64,000 nucleotides of DNA, taken from the NCBI GenBank assembly GCA_034008185.1, contig CM067084.1, positions 38,267,099 to 38,331,098 of the forward strand, read 5' to 3'. This document shows positions 33,322 through 46,520 of the stretch, piece after piece. Each line of letters begins with the position of its first letter. The first letter of the stretch is position 1. Origin of the DNA: Gorsachius magnificus (Eukaryota; Chordata; Aves; Pelecaniformes; Ardeidae). Under the pieces are notes generated by a model, which was not told the DNA's origin, did no database searches, and saw nothing but the letters and a program-made list of their open reading frames with translations. Made by a program: the position numbers and the translations under genes.

Positions 33322-36300
33322 GTAAATCTTGTGAAAACAGTATGTCTTGGAGTGCTTTGTCTTTATCAAAGAAAGTATTCTAAATCTGCAAGTGAATTTT
33401 TCACTCTCATCCCAGCTTCTGTTTAAGGTTCAAAAGGTATGTTGTATTTGAAAGAAAATAGCATTTCAGAATTATATATTGCAGTCTCAAGTAAAAGTCT
33501 TGTGATGCACTTTGGTGTAGAGGTAAGTATACCAGTCAGGAGTCCAAATTCAATTCCCACATTTAATGGAGTTGCTATATCTGTCAGAACATCAAGGGCT
33601 ATGTTCTGCTTGGAAATATTTAATAATTTTTATTTTGATTACACTTTTCTAAAATAAAGTTTTGGAAAGTATTGGTATTAACACAGATTAATTTGCAAAA
33701 TTTTTTTTTTTAATGACGAAATGATAGCATGCTTATTTCTTTGAAATAAGCCAAAAGCCATGCATTTGGTTAGTTATTCTGGCAAACTCTTAGTTTATAT
33801 TGTTATGTTTGGATTCATTTTTTTTTAATACCTCATCACTGATTAGGCAGGCCAATTCAGTAACAATTTATGCTTTTTGAAATTTATTTTGCTGTGCCAT
33901 GTATTTGAATATTACATCTCTTCGTGTTTTATTTTTTCAAGTGCTGTTCATCAATATTGCTTTAAAAAGTAGGTTCTGCTTTGTGCATCACCTTAATGCA
34001 GCATTTTTGCACAGCAGAAGCATATCTTGCCATACCTGTTAGGTTTTGAGAGTGGTTCCATTCCAAAGGTTTGAGAATTTTTATTGCCATTGGTCTTTTG
34101 GATGGAAGATTTTCTTCTTCTAGGCTCTGCCAGACACTGAATCACCTTGGAATATTTTATCAAAAGGATTCAAATAATGGGGGGGAAGACACATGTGTTT
34201 TCCCCCTCTTCCCTCGCCACATTACAACAACAAAGCCTTCTCTCAGCATCTTTTTGCTTTGTTTGGGGTAGATCAGGAGAGAAAGATTGCTGCTGTGCTC
34301 AGTATTTTATTGTATTTATGTTTTTGGCATAAGTTGAATGGGAATCCTGCATTATCCCATTAAGGAAACTTAGAGGTGTCTGAAGAGTGGAACTGTTTCA
34401 GGTGACGTGGCAAGGCTGTCAAATGTGTCCCCCGTGTTCATTTAACATACAGGGTGATGTACAGTGAGTAGGGCTTAGAGCCATGCTTTGAACACAGAGA
34501 TGAAAATAAATGAGCATCTGCTTCTTGCAGTATGTGGTGTGCTTTAAATGGACCTGAGTAAGGTGGGGTCTCAGCTGAGCTGTATCTGAGTGCAGATGAA
34601 CAAGAGAACAGTTACTTGGAAATCTTACAGCTTTCTCTGATCTGCTGAGCAGCTGCATTGTTTTTCTTACTACTTGCAATTTGCCTGAAAAGTACAAAAT
34701 CATTTAGAAATATATATATTGGCATTTCTTGCAGGGGAGAAGTATTTAGGCATTACTGAGCTGGGTCAACACGGCTCTGTTGACAGGAATGTGGTATCTA
34801 TTCATGTAACGGTGTATGCATTAAACTCCAGTGTCCAAGCCTCTCTTGATGTAATTGGATTTTGGCTAGTATGTGAGCTTTTAAGGCAGATTTTTCAAGG
34901 ACTCGGGTTACAGGTTTATGTTCCATGTAACCCTGTTAAAGAGGTGTAAATTTCTGCTTTGCATTTTATGCTGCCTTAACACCACACTGAAATGGCAAAG
35001 TAGACTATTGACTGTGTATGTGCAAAATGAGTTTATAATTTTCTTAACTTACTTGCCATTGTTTTTTTCTTTTGGTGAATACGGCTAAGTCAACCTTCAT
35101 TCTTCTTTGACTTGAACCCAAGAAAGTTGCTGATTCAACAGTGTAGCTGTGCTTCAAAATAAAACAGCAATAATTTACAGATGCTGATAGAGAACTTTTG
35201 TTTCTATTTACAAAATGTTTCAAAACCAGAGAGTACTATGTGGTATGTAAATGAGTCGCATTGTTGTTTATTGATCAGGCCTATCGTGCAAGTGGAAATG
35301 CCGTGGTAGAACAGTACATACTTCATCATGGTTTGTTTTAAAGTATTTTACTTTATATTGCTCTGTTAAGACTGGTACCTTTCATGGACGTAATTTGTAT
35401 ATGTGTGAAATCTAGAATGAAAATACTATTTTGTAAGTGCAGCATAGACTTAGCTGTTGTGCTTAGCAAAGGAATGAATTTTACATATATGTAACTATAT
35501 GGTCTTATTTCAAGGCTTAGTATTTTTTTGAACCTTCTGTTTCTGCTTGGCCTCCTTTCTGTGCTTTTGCTAAAAGATACCCTCTGCACTTGCAGAAAAA
35601 TGTCATGGTAGTGTACCACAGGTAGTTCTTTACTGATTTGCATAATTGTTGCACTATTTTCTTTTTTTTTCTTTTTTTCCTTAATCTAAGTGCCAGACTA
35701 GTAAGTACATCCAAGATGGAAAAATGAGGCTGAACTTATGAAAGCTAGTTTTACTAGCTTTATTGTAGCCTTATTGAGAAACAGGAAAGCAGCCACAAGC
35801 AGAATTTGGTCCTAAAATAATACTTAGATGACTCTGTTAATTATGTGAGCTGAATAGAAAAATAGAAAAAAGTGCATGCCTTCTCTCTCTCTTCCCTCCC
35901 CCCCCCAAAACAGCTGTTAAAACTTTCCATTGATAACAAGTGTAAAAAGGAATACCATCAAAGATGGTAGCTAGTTAAGCAGGGAGATTTCTAAGAAAAT
36001 AATATTTTTATCCGAAGCATTGCATATTGCTGCTTTAAAATGTCCTGTGTTGCACAAGATCATGGCTTTTATAACTTCAGAAACATAAGCTCTCAAACTA
36101 AAAATGTAGATAATGAAGCAAATTCTCAGAGTTTACTTTTTTGGCTGGTGGTTTGACTGCAGGGTTTGGGGAAGTATATGCAACTTAATGCGTTACTTGA
36201 ATTCCATCAGCATTTTGGAAGCATGTTTCAGTGTTTTTCTCTGTGTTCAGAGATACCATCTATAGTTCAATACATATTAAATTTACTTCTCCTGTGGCAT

Positions 36301-39300
36301 GTCCTTAGAGGCAGTCTGCTTAATTATTTGAAGGATTCTGCCACCAATATTAAAAAAAAAAAAAGTGAAGCTGTTCAGAGTTATCTGCCAGTGTGACACA
36401 TGCTGTTTGGTTGGGCTGTCTGCTCTTAAACTAGCAGAAGCCATAGATTTTTCGTAGTTGTCAGAGTACGCTCAAACCCTTCTCATGGTCTGTGACTATT
36501 GTTGTCCTTTAAACTTCTTGGAATGCTTTCCTTATGGCAATGGATACTTGTATCTGTGTTTCCTCTTTGCTTCTTGTAGTCCTTATTTTTATCGGGCCCC
36601 ACCGCATTCCCGTTTTTTTTTTTTTTTTTTTTTATTCTTCCTTTACTATTTCTTCCTTTTTCTCTCTAGGAGCAGCAGCTGACATGGATCTCTTCCTTCT
36701 GTTGCCTTTTCCTTCCACTAGATTTCATTTCCATATCCTTCCTACCTTACCAAAAGGCATATATCTTTCTCAATCTATTCCTGACCTTTCCACTGTACTA
36801 ATCATTAGAGAATGCATACCTGCTTCCCTTCTTCCAACTTCCTTCTCTGATGCGATACCTGCTAATTTCTTGGTAAGTACACTAGGTGAGGAGTTAATTC
36901 GCTTCCCTGTTTTATAGGAGTCAGCCTTCCAGGTGGCTGCTTACCTACTGTCTTCAGATTAATAACTAACTGTGAGATTCTGGTTTGCAGTCAGACATTG
37001 ATGAAAATACAGAGTAGCAGCCAAGTACTTGTTTGATGAAATATCATAGGAAACACACGTCTACGATGTTATCTGTTAGGAATGTAATTTGGATTTTTTT
37101 TTTCTTGGGGTTATAATACTTGCATATTCTAACTTCATGGAAGAGCTCTATGTTATCTATCAACAGTATCTCCTCTTTTGTAGAATGAGACACATTCCTT
37201 GTCTTGGAACCCAAAGAATGAACCATGCTGGTACCCTCCATAGAAAATTGACAGTCTAACCAAGCCAGAGTTAGTTTTACTCAGCCAGGATGCTGAAGCA
37301 TGCTGATTTCTGGTTGGTGATAGTGCTTATATACTAAGTTAGGAAAATTTTTAAAGCATTAGGGTTTTGAGCTTTCTCCCTGGACACCCCACACCCGCCC
37401 CAGTTCTCAGAGAAACTAAAATATATGTCAACGAAGATGATAAACCAACATAATGATAATACTTTACACATTAACTTATGATTGCTTCTGTTGCACAGAG
37501 CTTTATGTTACTAAAATGGCAAAATTTTTTTTCTGCGGTAGGAATTTTCACATTAGCAAGTGTTTTCAGATACAGCCAGTTGCAACATGTCTGTCTTTTC
37601 CGTATCATCTTTGATAATTCATAGATATTTATGTTCAGAAACTGTTTGGTTTTGTTTTATTTCAGAGCGCATCCTTAGACCTTGATCTGAAGGGTGCTCA
37701 TGGGTGTATTGAACTTAGTTAATTGTGAATATTCCCACATATGTCGACCTAATAAGCTTCCTCTTGGTGAAAAACTAAGCATGTGCACAAGTCTTTGCAG
37801 GTCTGAGGCCTTTTCTCATTACTTTGTCCTTTTAGGTGCACATTATTAAGTCTGTTGCAGAAAGGAACAGAGGAGGGAGAAGGGAAGCAATGCTGTGAAA
37901 GCCCTGCACAATGGAAAAGATATTGGGCTTACATTAATAGGTTTTTCTATAACTACCCTGTATCTTCCCTGAAATTCCATTTGGGCAACTGCAGCATTGT
38001 TTTGCTCAGTTTGTGGCACACTAGTGACATTTTGTTGTTTGGACTCTGGACTCTAATGCTAAAATAACTCTTCTTATTTTAATGCTGGTTTTGTATGCTA
38101 ACCAATGAAGCTTTAGTATTAAAAAAATTAAGAGAACATGATGCACTGTTCACACTATTGGCATTCATTAGAAACTTTGCTGTCAAAAAGATGAAAAAAA
38201 AAAAATTTGAAATCATGTCCACCAATTAGCGCAGACAACTGTACTGTCTGGACAGGTGCATTTTCTCTTAGTTTATTAACTGATTTGTCATTGACCAAAC
38301 ATATCTTTAGGTTCTTTTAAAAAGCAGGTATGTAAATTTAATGTCTTTAAAAGTCTGTAGGTTGCCTTTCTCTACAAAGGGCAGTGTCAGTGCAGGACTT
38401 ACTCTACATTTATCTGTATTCCTAAACTTCAGTGCAATGATGTGCAGGCTTCAAAACACTTGCTTTGCTCTTTCATGTTTTTCATTACTGTAGTGTACCA
38501 TCTAAACTAACACTTAGCTTGGAATTGCTGAAAGTGATTTTTTTGGTGGGTGAAAGTCTTGTTAGTTTGCCCTGACCATTTCTGTTTAAAAATTGTCCCT
38601 GTATAGTTATGTTAACAGAGGGAGAACATTATTTTTTTCTTGTTTTAGGATTTCTAAAGAAGCCTTGATTAGTTTATATTTAGTTTGGGGTTTAAGAGTA
38701 GTTTTTTGTAAGCATGGGACAGAAAGAGGGGAGTGGAAGTTGGTTTTATTTTTCTTGGATTTCTCCTTTCTTCACATTTGCTAACCTCCGGATTTTCAAA
38801 GAAAAAATGGCTTTTGTTCACCCAAAAAGGGTTTTCTTTCCTTCCACAGAGAAGAAAACTGGTAGGACGTTTGGGATCCATACCTGCTGAGAAAAGAACT
38901 GGAGGATAGGTTGCTGTGTTTTTCAGAAATGCTGATGGGGTTTTTTGTTTAGTTTTCTCTCTCCTTCCCTTCTCCCCCCTTCCAATTACTAATTTAGATT
39001 CTAATTTATTTTTTGTGGTGGCTGTGTATCAACCAAGCCATTCTTAGGAATTCAAAGGAAAAGGGATTTTTTTTTTTCAGCAAAATAAGATTATGAAAAC
39101 ATCAGAGTATGATATTTAGAATAATTTAGTATATAGGATGTTGATACATATAAAGTATTTATATAAATATTTCAAGCTATACTACTGCTCAGGAAAAATC
39201 AGGGAATAAGTAACAGTGCTGGGCAAAGAGTTCATAAAGAATTGCTACAGAGAAGGTGATTGGAGCAATATTTGATTACATAAAGTACACTATAATTTTA

Positions 39301-39712
39301 GTTTTTTCTTTAACAACATGTTTTCAAGCATGCCTTTTGCACAGTCCCTGCTTGAGCAGAGAAATTAAGGTATTTTTAAAGCATTGATATTTTTCTTCCT
39401 CCTGTGTTCACTGTTTTTTTACTGTTGCACTGGATTTGCAATGTCAAGTATTTTTTAGACTGCAGCTGAGCCTTTATCTTCGTATGAATAAATGACAGGC
39501 AGCTGTAGAAGCTTGGCATGTTTGCTCATTTTCTATATTGATGGATTTCTGTAGAGTGCTAACCTCATAGCTGCTGAATAAATGTTGCATTTAATGTAGT
39601 ATTTGATAACTAGTTTTTGTGTTCTGGGTTTCCACTTAAGTAAGTGCTTAAAGCAGCAGAATGTCTTTGGCATACCTACTAATGTCTTTCATCCCCTCTG
39701 ACTATACCATAG
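33322..39712 (+). other. Intron
   Basis: 6.4 kb intron with a perfect 9-base hairpin at 33731..33751, a T-run at about 36611..36632 and smaller homopolymers near 35665, 35898 and 38195. No exon, RNA gene or recognised transposon. Confidence 0.6.
36611..36632. repeat. Poly-T tract
   Basis: About 22 consecutive T within a pyrimidine-rich stretch that runs to about 36665. It could be the complement of a poly-A tail, but no retroposed gene is recognised beside it. Confidence 0.7.
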
Positions 39713-39932
39713 GCAACATGAAGCACCATTTGAAAGCAATCTAATAAGTCAAGAAGTGATGCTAAAGCGTCAGGAAGAAGAAATGATGCAACTGCAAGCT
39801 AGAATGGCTCTCAAGCAGTCCCGACCTAACCTCTACCCAGGAGATGCAATTAGGTCCTCAATGCTTGACATCACCAGAGATCCGCTGAGAGAAATAGCCC
39901 TGGAAACAGCCATGACACAAAGAAAACTGAGG
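39713..39932 (+). CDS. PTPN13: PTPN13 exon, coiled coil before FERM
   Basis: 220 bases, phase 2 in and phase 0 out, acceptor ACCATAG, donor GTAATG. It encodes a charged helix (EVMLKRQEEEMMQLQARM) that matches the predicted coiled coil of PTPN13, then LYPGDAIRSSMLDITRDP and a basic end REIALETAMTQRKLR leading into FERM. Highly conserved with mammals. The coiled coil may mediate self-association. Confidence 0.96.
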
Positions 39933-41411
39933 GTAATGCACTGATCTCAGGTGAACTCTTATTTTCATTGAAACAGAGCTGTGTCTTGACTGAAACTCTA
40001 ACATGTGGCATTCATAAACTGGGTCCTGTAATAAACAGTCATCAACAGATTAAATACGAGGTGTTTGCTGTTGCCCTGATAGGAAAGACCTACTCTCACA
40101 GGGTAAACTTAGGAGGTTTTGTGGCATTAGTGGCTACGTAGCCTAAAGCAGTATCAAGAGATGCTAAAACATACAGCAAGACTTGACTAAAGATTGTATT
40201 GATTAGATATAGGATTCTAACATAGGTAAGGTGTAGTTTTCTCCTGTATTCTGTGGTGGTTTCAACCACTTCAGTTTGCATTGTTCTTAGTGGAATGTGG
40301 TTGTATCCCACCAGCATCAAAAGTTATTAAATGAACAAGTTGGGAAGGTAAAGAAAGAGGATTCATTTGACTCTTGGGTTCACCCTGAATCACTGTGCAA
40401 ACTCCCCTTTCCTTTCCCAGCTGTCTTGGTAAGTGGATGAAATACAAGATTATAGAAAAAGGGAGACAGAGGTATAGGTAAATAGAGTGGCTGATGTTTG
40501 GAAAAGATGATGGCTTGATGCCTTCTGCTGCTGCTTTCAGTGAATTGGATATTATTATTTTTTTAAGGATAGGAAGACTTGAAACAAGACTCAGGTGAAT
40601 TTGCTGTCCTAATCCAGGGTAATAGTTTCTGTATCTGTCTCCAGTCCATAGCACTCTGACCAGTTAGTTCATGTAGGGTTTAACTAAGTGGGTTGGTTCC
40701 TCCCCTGGCCCTTAAGAGGTTTACATGCAGATGTTTTACATACAGTACACAGTAGGGAGTAGCCAACAAAGGCTTTCCCTCAAAAGGTGAATCTTGGGCC
40801 ACTTTTTAAATGTGGTATTGAAGTGGGTATTGTGCAGAGGACTTCCTTTAACGGTTTGGACAGGTAATCTCCTAAAATTTCCAGGGTGAATTAGTAGAAT
40901 GTTTATTTGTCTACAGGCAGACAGAAATTGGCCAGGATCTCTACTTGAACCCAGCAGATAGAATTAGGCTGAAACATTTCAGTCTTCAGGAGATGAGAAC
41001 TGTGTGTCACAGGCAGAGATTTGTCAAGGCAAAATTGCCACCAGTGCAGAAAACCTTAGAAATGTCAGGCAGTTGCTTACTGAGATAAGCCCAGATGGTC
41101 TCAACATGTAACCCATGCCCTGTATTTTAAAGGAAGACAAATAATATTACACTGTTGGCTTTTTGCCCAGGAAAGGAAGGAAAATACGCAGAGTAATAAT
41201 GTCACCAACATTGCAGCTTGCCAGTGGTATCTGGCACTCATGCTGGCAAAACAAGGTTCTTCAGACTTAGCAGGTCATGGGAGGAATTCGGTACAGTTTT
41301 CTGGTTTCGGCCTTTGGTTTCTCTTTTGCATTTGCAGAGCAGGAGTTAACTGTGCCTCAGTCTGTTGTTCCAGCAGCACAGTGTTCATTCACACTCTATT
41401 GTGATTTGCAG
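39933..41411 (+). other. Intron
   Basis: 1.5 kb intron ending in GATTTGCAG. Frames crossing its right end are extensions of the next exon. No repeats recognised. Confidence 0.65.
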
Positions 41412-41486
41412 AATTTCTTTGGCCCTGAGTTTGTGAAAATGACGATTGAGCCATTCATCTCCTTGGATCTACCAAAGTCTATCTTG
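41412..41486 (+). CDS. PTPN13: PTPN13 exon, entry to FERM domain
   Basis: 75 bases, phase 0 to 0. It encodes NFFGPEFVKMTIEPFISLDL and PKSIL, almost identical to the mammalian residues just before the FERM F1 lobe. Acceptor TTTGCAG, donor GTAAGA. The intron to the next exon is only 109 bases. Confidence 0.95.
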
Positions 41487-41595
41487 GTAAGAAAGGGGCT
41501 ATTCAGCAGTCAGTGGCAGAGGAAGTATGTAAACAACAAATGCAGTTTTATTGCAAATGTGAGTGTTTGGATATTTTTTATTTCATAAAACGCAG

Positions 41596-41770
41596 ACTAA
41601 GAAAGGGAAGAATGATGACATGAGGCGAAAAGTAAATGTGATGCTTCTAAGTGGGCAGAAGCTGGAGCTGACCTGTGATACCAAAACGATATGTAAAGAT
41701 GTCTTTGATATGGTTGTTGCCCATGTTGGCTTGGTGGAGCATCATTTGTTTGGACTGGCTACTTTAAGAG
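41596..41770 (+). CDS. PTPN13: PTPN13 exon, FERM F1 (ubiquitin-like) lobe
   Basis: 175 bases, phase 0 in and phase 1 out, acceptor CGCAG, donor GTAAGA. After KKGKNDDMRR, the strand KVNVMLLSGQKLELTCDT and the helix TICKDVFDMVVAHVGLVEHH form the ubiquitin-like F1 fold. The FERM domain binds phosphoinositides and places PTPN13 under apical and cortical membrane. Confidence 0.96.
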
Positions 41771-42570
41771 GTAAGAAAAATGATTTGATGTAGTTGATAG
41801 GTACAGAATAAGAAGAATTAGCTATGCGGTGTTGAGAAAAGGCAAGCAGAGACTGTCTGGCATCTACAAAGCTTTTACTGAGTCAAAAAACATTCCTTGA
41901 TGAATACCAACTTTGCACAAAAAAATTCAACATTTGCCTGAGTAATGTCAGCTCATCTTCTGCAGCCTTTTCGCTTTGGTTGCCAAGTTTTCTTCCCTGC
42001 TGTTTGTTGCCTTCGCTCTGACTAGTAACCCTAAGAGGACATGAAAGGGCTTTGAGTTCTGTTAATATGCCCTAGGCAACATTGCAGCCTCTTGTGGAGG
42101 CAGACCGATTGGGATGTATAGGAGGGCCTCTCTTGTATAGAGGGATTTGCCTTAAGAAAAAGTATTTGCTCTTGAGCTGTTAATTTTTTGCTATTACAAA
42201 AGACCAGAAGTTGGACTTCCCCCACCCCATCCCACCCCAGGTAGAAGGCCATTGTGGCAGAACTAACATGTTCAGACCCAAGTTTCCTGTAGGCATATCT
42301 CACAGACTGTTGTAGAACTGTAGCACTCAGAATATTGGCATGAGATAGAAACCCTTAGCAGCCCAAGAGCTTACTCTATCTATGGCAGGCTTCCCGTGCT
42401 CTGGGCAATTTAGAAAACCTTGAAAATGTTTTGCAGAAATGTAAATGAGACAGAAGTGGTAAGGGAGGGAAGGAATGACAGACAGTAAGTCTGGTCTTGA
42501 TCCTCCAGCTGGAGAAATTATTTGGTTTTAATGTTTTTACCCATGTGCTTCCCTTTAACATTCATGGCAG
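41771..42570 (+). other. Intron
   Basis: 800-base intron with AG at CATGGCAG. A short G/C-rich patch (CCCCACCCC type) lies near 42220. Nothing coding is seen. Confidence 0.65.
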
Positions 42571-42724
42571 ACAATGAATTTTTCTTCATTGATCCTGACA
42601 TAAAGCTAAGTAAAGTAGCTCCAGAAGGATGGAAAGAAGAACCAAAGAAAAAGAACAAGCTGCCTGTCAACTTTACTCTGTTTTTTCGCATAAAGTTTTT
42701 TGTGGATGATGTCAGTCTTATACA
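42571..42724 (+). CDS. PTPN13: PTPN13 exon, FERM F1-F2 junction
   Basis: 154 bases, phase 1 in and phase 2 out. It encodes DNEFFFIDPDIKLSKVAPEG and a Lys-rich loop, then FTLFFRIKFFVDDVSLIQ, the classic start of the FERM F2 lobe. The donor GTGAGT follows the split Gln codon, which is completed by the G of the next exon. Confidence 0.95.
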
Positions 42725-42876
42725 GTGAGTGTATGAATTTTTTTTTAACCCCTTAAGACCTAAATTTATGGACAGAAATTGAATATTAATCAAATACTGG
42801 AAATTTACTATAACAGGAAGAGTACCAAAGATGGTGTGGGTTTTTTTGTGGTTTTTGTTTTGTATTCCTGTTCTAG

Positions 42877-43015
42877 GCATACGCTGACCTGTCACCAGTA
42901 TTATCTACAGTTGCGGAAGGATGTCCTGGAAGACAGGATGCACTGTGATGATGAGACAGCCTTATTATTAGCATCCCTAGCTCTCCAAGCTGAGTATGGA
43001 GATTACCAGGCAGAG
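42877..43015 (+). CDS. PTPN13: PTPN13 exon, FERM F2 lobe
   Basis: 139 bases, phase 2 in and phase 0 out, acceptor TTCTAG, donor GTACAC. It encodes HTLTCHQYYLQLRKDVLEDR then CDDETALLLASLALQAEYGD, the acyl-CoA-binding-protein-like helices of F2 with the typical ALQAE(Y/F)GD signature of FERM proteins. A 152-base intron separates it from the previous exon. Confidence 0.96.
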
Positions 43016-43392
43016 GTACACCATCAATTTCACCTTTGAGAATCTGTGTTCTTGCTGCTGAATTAAAGAATGAACTGTGAGCTGCCACACATGCTTCACA
43101 GCTCTGCCCTGGACTGGAAGCTCAGCTGATATGCTGTTGGCAATTTTCACTGTGGGCAAGTTTTCTTTTAGTCTTAACACAGGGCTGTTGCAGAATCTAG
43201 TTCAAGATCTGGGTGTTGAACCCTCTCAGTGGAAATAAGAGTCAGGCTTGAATATGACAAAACCATATGTGAAATTAAGCTCTGGGTCAGGGTTGACATT
43301 CTGAATCCCTCCGTAAAATGAATGTTAATGCTTCATTCATGCTTATAGAGTAGTATATGAGGACGCTATCACAAAAACATTTCGTGTTGTAG
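43016..43392 (+). other. Intron
   Basis: 377-base intron between FERM F2 exons. Nothing else is seen in it. Confidence 0.7.
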
Positions 43393-43545
43393 GTGCATGG
43401 CCTGTCATATTTCAGACTAGAACACTATGTCCCGGCTAGAGTGATGGAGAAATTAGATCTGTCCTATATCAAGGAAGAGCTGCCAAAATTACATAGCACT
43501 TACGTGGGTGCATCTGAAAAAGAGACAGAGCTAGAATTTTTGAAG
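43393..43545 (+). CDS. PTPN13: PTPN13 exon, FERM F2 lobe
   Basis: 153 bases, phase 0 to 0, acceptor GTTGTAG, donor GTAAGT. It encodes VHGLSYFRLEHYVPARVMEK, then SYIKEELPKLHSTYVGASEK and ETELEFLK, the last helices of F2. Very close to mammalian PTPN13. Open frame continuing past the donor is intronic. Confidence 0.96.
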
Positions 43546-44969
43546 GTAAGTGGACAACATTTTGCTTCCTTACTCCGTGACTTAAGAAATTCCTTGTGGG
43601 AATATGAGTGCATGGACTTCAGGCGAAAGCACAGGAGAACAGCTTAGGTTCTGAATAACACTGAAAGGAAGAAAGCTGAAAAGATAGTCTCAAAAGACTC
43701 ATCATTACAAGTGAAAAGAAATCATAATAAGTGGGAAGGAAGTCCTTTCACTTTTTTCTTCGCCAATCAGTAGTCTTCCTGCTTTAGCTCAAACTAGTTA
43801 AAAGCAACTATTGATCCTTGTGCCTAAAGGAAATCTAAAGGAAGCTATGATTATGAGGCAGCACACCCTGCATTCCCTAGGTCCTTTGTTCTTTCTGTTG
43901 AGGAAAAGAAAATTAAATTACGAAAAGTTTTGTTAAAACTAATACTGTTGATGGTGCTTGATGTAAAGCAAGCCAGAAGCATTATCAAGCAGACTTGCTT
44001 GTGCAGGTACTATGTGAGACGATAGGAAAACTATAATCACAGATATATTTGGTTTATTCTAAAAGGACCCATTAAGAAATATAATTATGAGTTTTTCTGC
44101 TGTTGCTCATGAGATAATGATCAGCTCCTGCCTTGATACAACGGCTGCAAATGAGTTCAGGGGGTGATGGTTTGCTGCTGAGACAGTGGATAATCATTAC
44201 ACTAATTCCACAGTCACACTGTAGTTCCACAGTCTCTTTGAGAAGGTGATAGAAGAGTCACGCAGCTGACTTTTCCCCTTCTAAGGCAAATGTTGCTCAT
44301 TTGACAGAAATGTTCTTGTTACTTAACTGTAACCCAGCAAGGGCAGGGGACTTGATCCTAGCTAAACCTAGTCTGACTTGGGTGTGGGTTGAGGAGAGCC
44401 ATTAGAGTCCCTCGTTTAATTCATTACATCAATCCCTTATGCCAGTACTGAAAAGACAGCAGGAATGAAGGATTGGGAGTGCAAAGTGAGCAAAACTGCA
44501 TCTTTTGGCAGTTATGATGCCTTAATGTGGTCACGGAATTCCAGTGTTAATCTAATTTGTGTTTAAGAAAGATGTCAATAACAAGTGCATCTGGCTAGTT
44601 ACAGTTTGTTGCCAACAATTGGTTTGTGCAAGTTTGATTTACTCACAGGCATTCTTGATTCATGCTTTTGTTGTTTGATTTTAATAAATGCTTGGTTCAT
44701 TTGCTGTAGTGTTTGGCAGGTCAAGAGATACTGCCAAGACTTAAAGCCCTCTAGAGCAGCTGATGTGTCTCTGTTGTAACATCTGTAAACTGAGTAACTG
44801 GAATCACCAGGCAGACAGAAATCTTTTTTCCCCAAATCCATATATATATATATATATGCATATATTAGAATATTTATATAGAGATGTAATATTTATGTAG
44901 AGGTACAAAAAAACTTGTAATAGCCTTAACTTCATATTCTTAGAAGTTTCATTGCATTGATCTGTACAG
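43546..44969 (+). other. Intron
   Basis: 1.4 kb intron, including a (TA)n microsatellite at about 44841..44857 shortly before the acceptor TCTGTACAG. No transposon recognised. Confidence 0.6.
44841..44857. repeat. (TA)n microsatellite
   Basis: Eight to nine TA units, followed by further AT-rich sequence to about 44895, about 110 bases before the FERM F3 exon. Confidence 0.8.
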
Positions 44970-45152
44970 TTGTGTCAGAGGCTCACAGAATATGGGGTTC
45001 ATCTTCATCACGTGTTGCCTGAGAAGAGATCCCAAACAGGTATCCTTCTGGGAGTGTGCTCCAAAGGAGTTGTTATTTTTGAAGTTCACAATGGTGCCCG
45101 CACACCTGTACTACGCTTCCCCTGGAGAGAGACAAAGAAAATATCCTTTAGT
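44970..45152 (+). CDS. PTPN13: PTPN13 exon, FERM F3 (PH/PTB-like) lobe
   Basis: 183 bases, phase 0 to 0, donor GTAAGT. The first codon is Leu where mammals have Val. It encodes CQRLTEYGVHLHHVLPEKRS, then TGILLGVCSKGVVIFEVHNG and VLRFPWRETKKISFS, the beta strands of the F3 lobe with the conserved F-x-W-x-E-T-K-K-I motif. Confidence 0.95.
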
Positions 45153-46357
45153 GTAAGTCAGTCTCTTTTCCTCTAGCTGTGTGTACATGTCTGTATCTGT
45201 ATCTCCAAATACTGGTTTTGTGTGTTTGTTATTTTTGCAAATTAAGCTGCTGTTTTACAGTGTAATCTCACTACATTTTGTGTGGCTGAACTGTGTTGTA
45301 TTATGGGATTGAAATAGGAGTTTTGATGATTTAAATAGGTTTGGTGGTTCTTTTTCTTTTTATTAGCTTGCATTCTATGCTGCTGAGATTCCAGCCTCAG
45401 AAGACAGTTTAGCACATGTGTTTTGGCAAATCTGTATTGATGTGAAATGTGGCTTCCTTGCCTTCGAAGGAAAGAGCTATTATGAAGATAGATCAAGGGC
45501 TTCTTTTATCATGGGGAGAAGCTCTGCCCATTTACTGCATTTCTGGGCGATCTGCCCATGCTGCTATGTGGGACATGGACAGTGAAGGAGCACTAGAGTG
45601 AGAATCCTGCATTAAAGGACTGGGTACTGGCAAATGCCAGTACTCCGTGTAAGTAGGAGATGCACCTATGTTGCTTTTAAGTTTTTGTATTTCTAAGAGT
45701 AGTTAAGTTTAATGGATGACAGGGGCTGACCCTTTATCTGGATAATATAAGCCAACTTCAGTGGGTACACCATCATCTGATGGTCATATGTCAGTTTTTA
45801 ATGAGGTGTTGAGTTTTAAATGCTTAATCTTTATACGGGTATTGAAAACAGTACTTCTAACTCTGTCTGATACCTTACTGAAAAGCTACAGCCTGTTTAA
45901 TCTGTGATACGATTTTAGCTAGAATTGGTAAATTGAAGTTTAAAAATTACTAAAAATATAAATTTAAGCCCTGGAATATTAACTGATAGATTCCATAATT
46001 AGATGGGCACCTAGTTCTTTTTCTCTTGAGTGGCAGCACCCCTTGTGACTTCCTCAGAGGCTTTTGAAAACCCCAACCTGCAAACTGTAATAGTACTGGT
46101 TGTCATTAGTCAGCACTAACAGTAACAGAGACTGATTAAGTTACAATAAGGTACCATCTCAGCTAGCCCAGAACTAGCTTTAAAGTGCTACTTTGTAAAT
46201 CTCAAATTACTTTCAACCCCTATTTTAACAGAAATCTCTCCCATCAGTGCATTTTGCTTCAGGAAAGTTTGAATGATGTAACTGTGCACAAGCAAATACA
46301 AAATTCTTTCTAGGCTAAAGGAAGTCATTGTCTTCAACTTTTTTCTTTCTTGTGTAG
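45153..46357 (+). other. Intron
   Basis: 1.2 kb intron with acceptor TTGTGTAG. Nothing recognised in it. Confidence 0.65.
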
Positions 46358-46520
46358 AAGAAGAAAATAACTTTGCAGAATACATCAGATGGTATCAAGC
46401 ATGCATTTCAGACTGACAATAGTAAGACTTGCCAGTACCTTTTACATCTCTGCTCTTCCCAGCATAAGTTCCAATTACAGATGAGAACCAGGCAGAGCAA
46501 CCAAGACACTCAGGACATAG
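46358..46520 (+). CDS. PTPN13: PTPN13 exon, end of FERM F3
   Basis: 163 bases, phase 0 in and phase 1 out, donor GTAAGG. It encodes KKKITLQNTSDGIKHAFQTD and CQYLLHLCSSQHKFQLQMR, the last strand and C-terminal helix of the F3 lobe, then RQSNQDTQDI. This completes the FERM domain that began near 41412. Confidence 0.96.
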
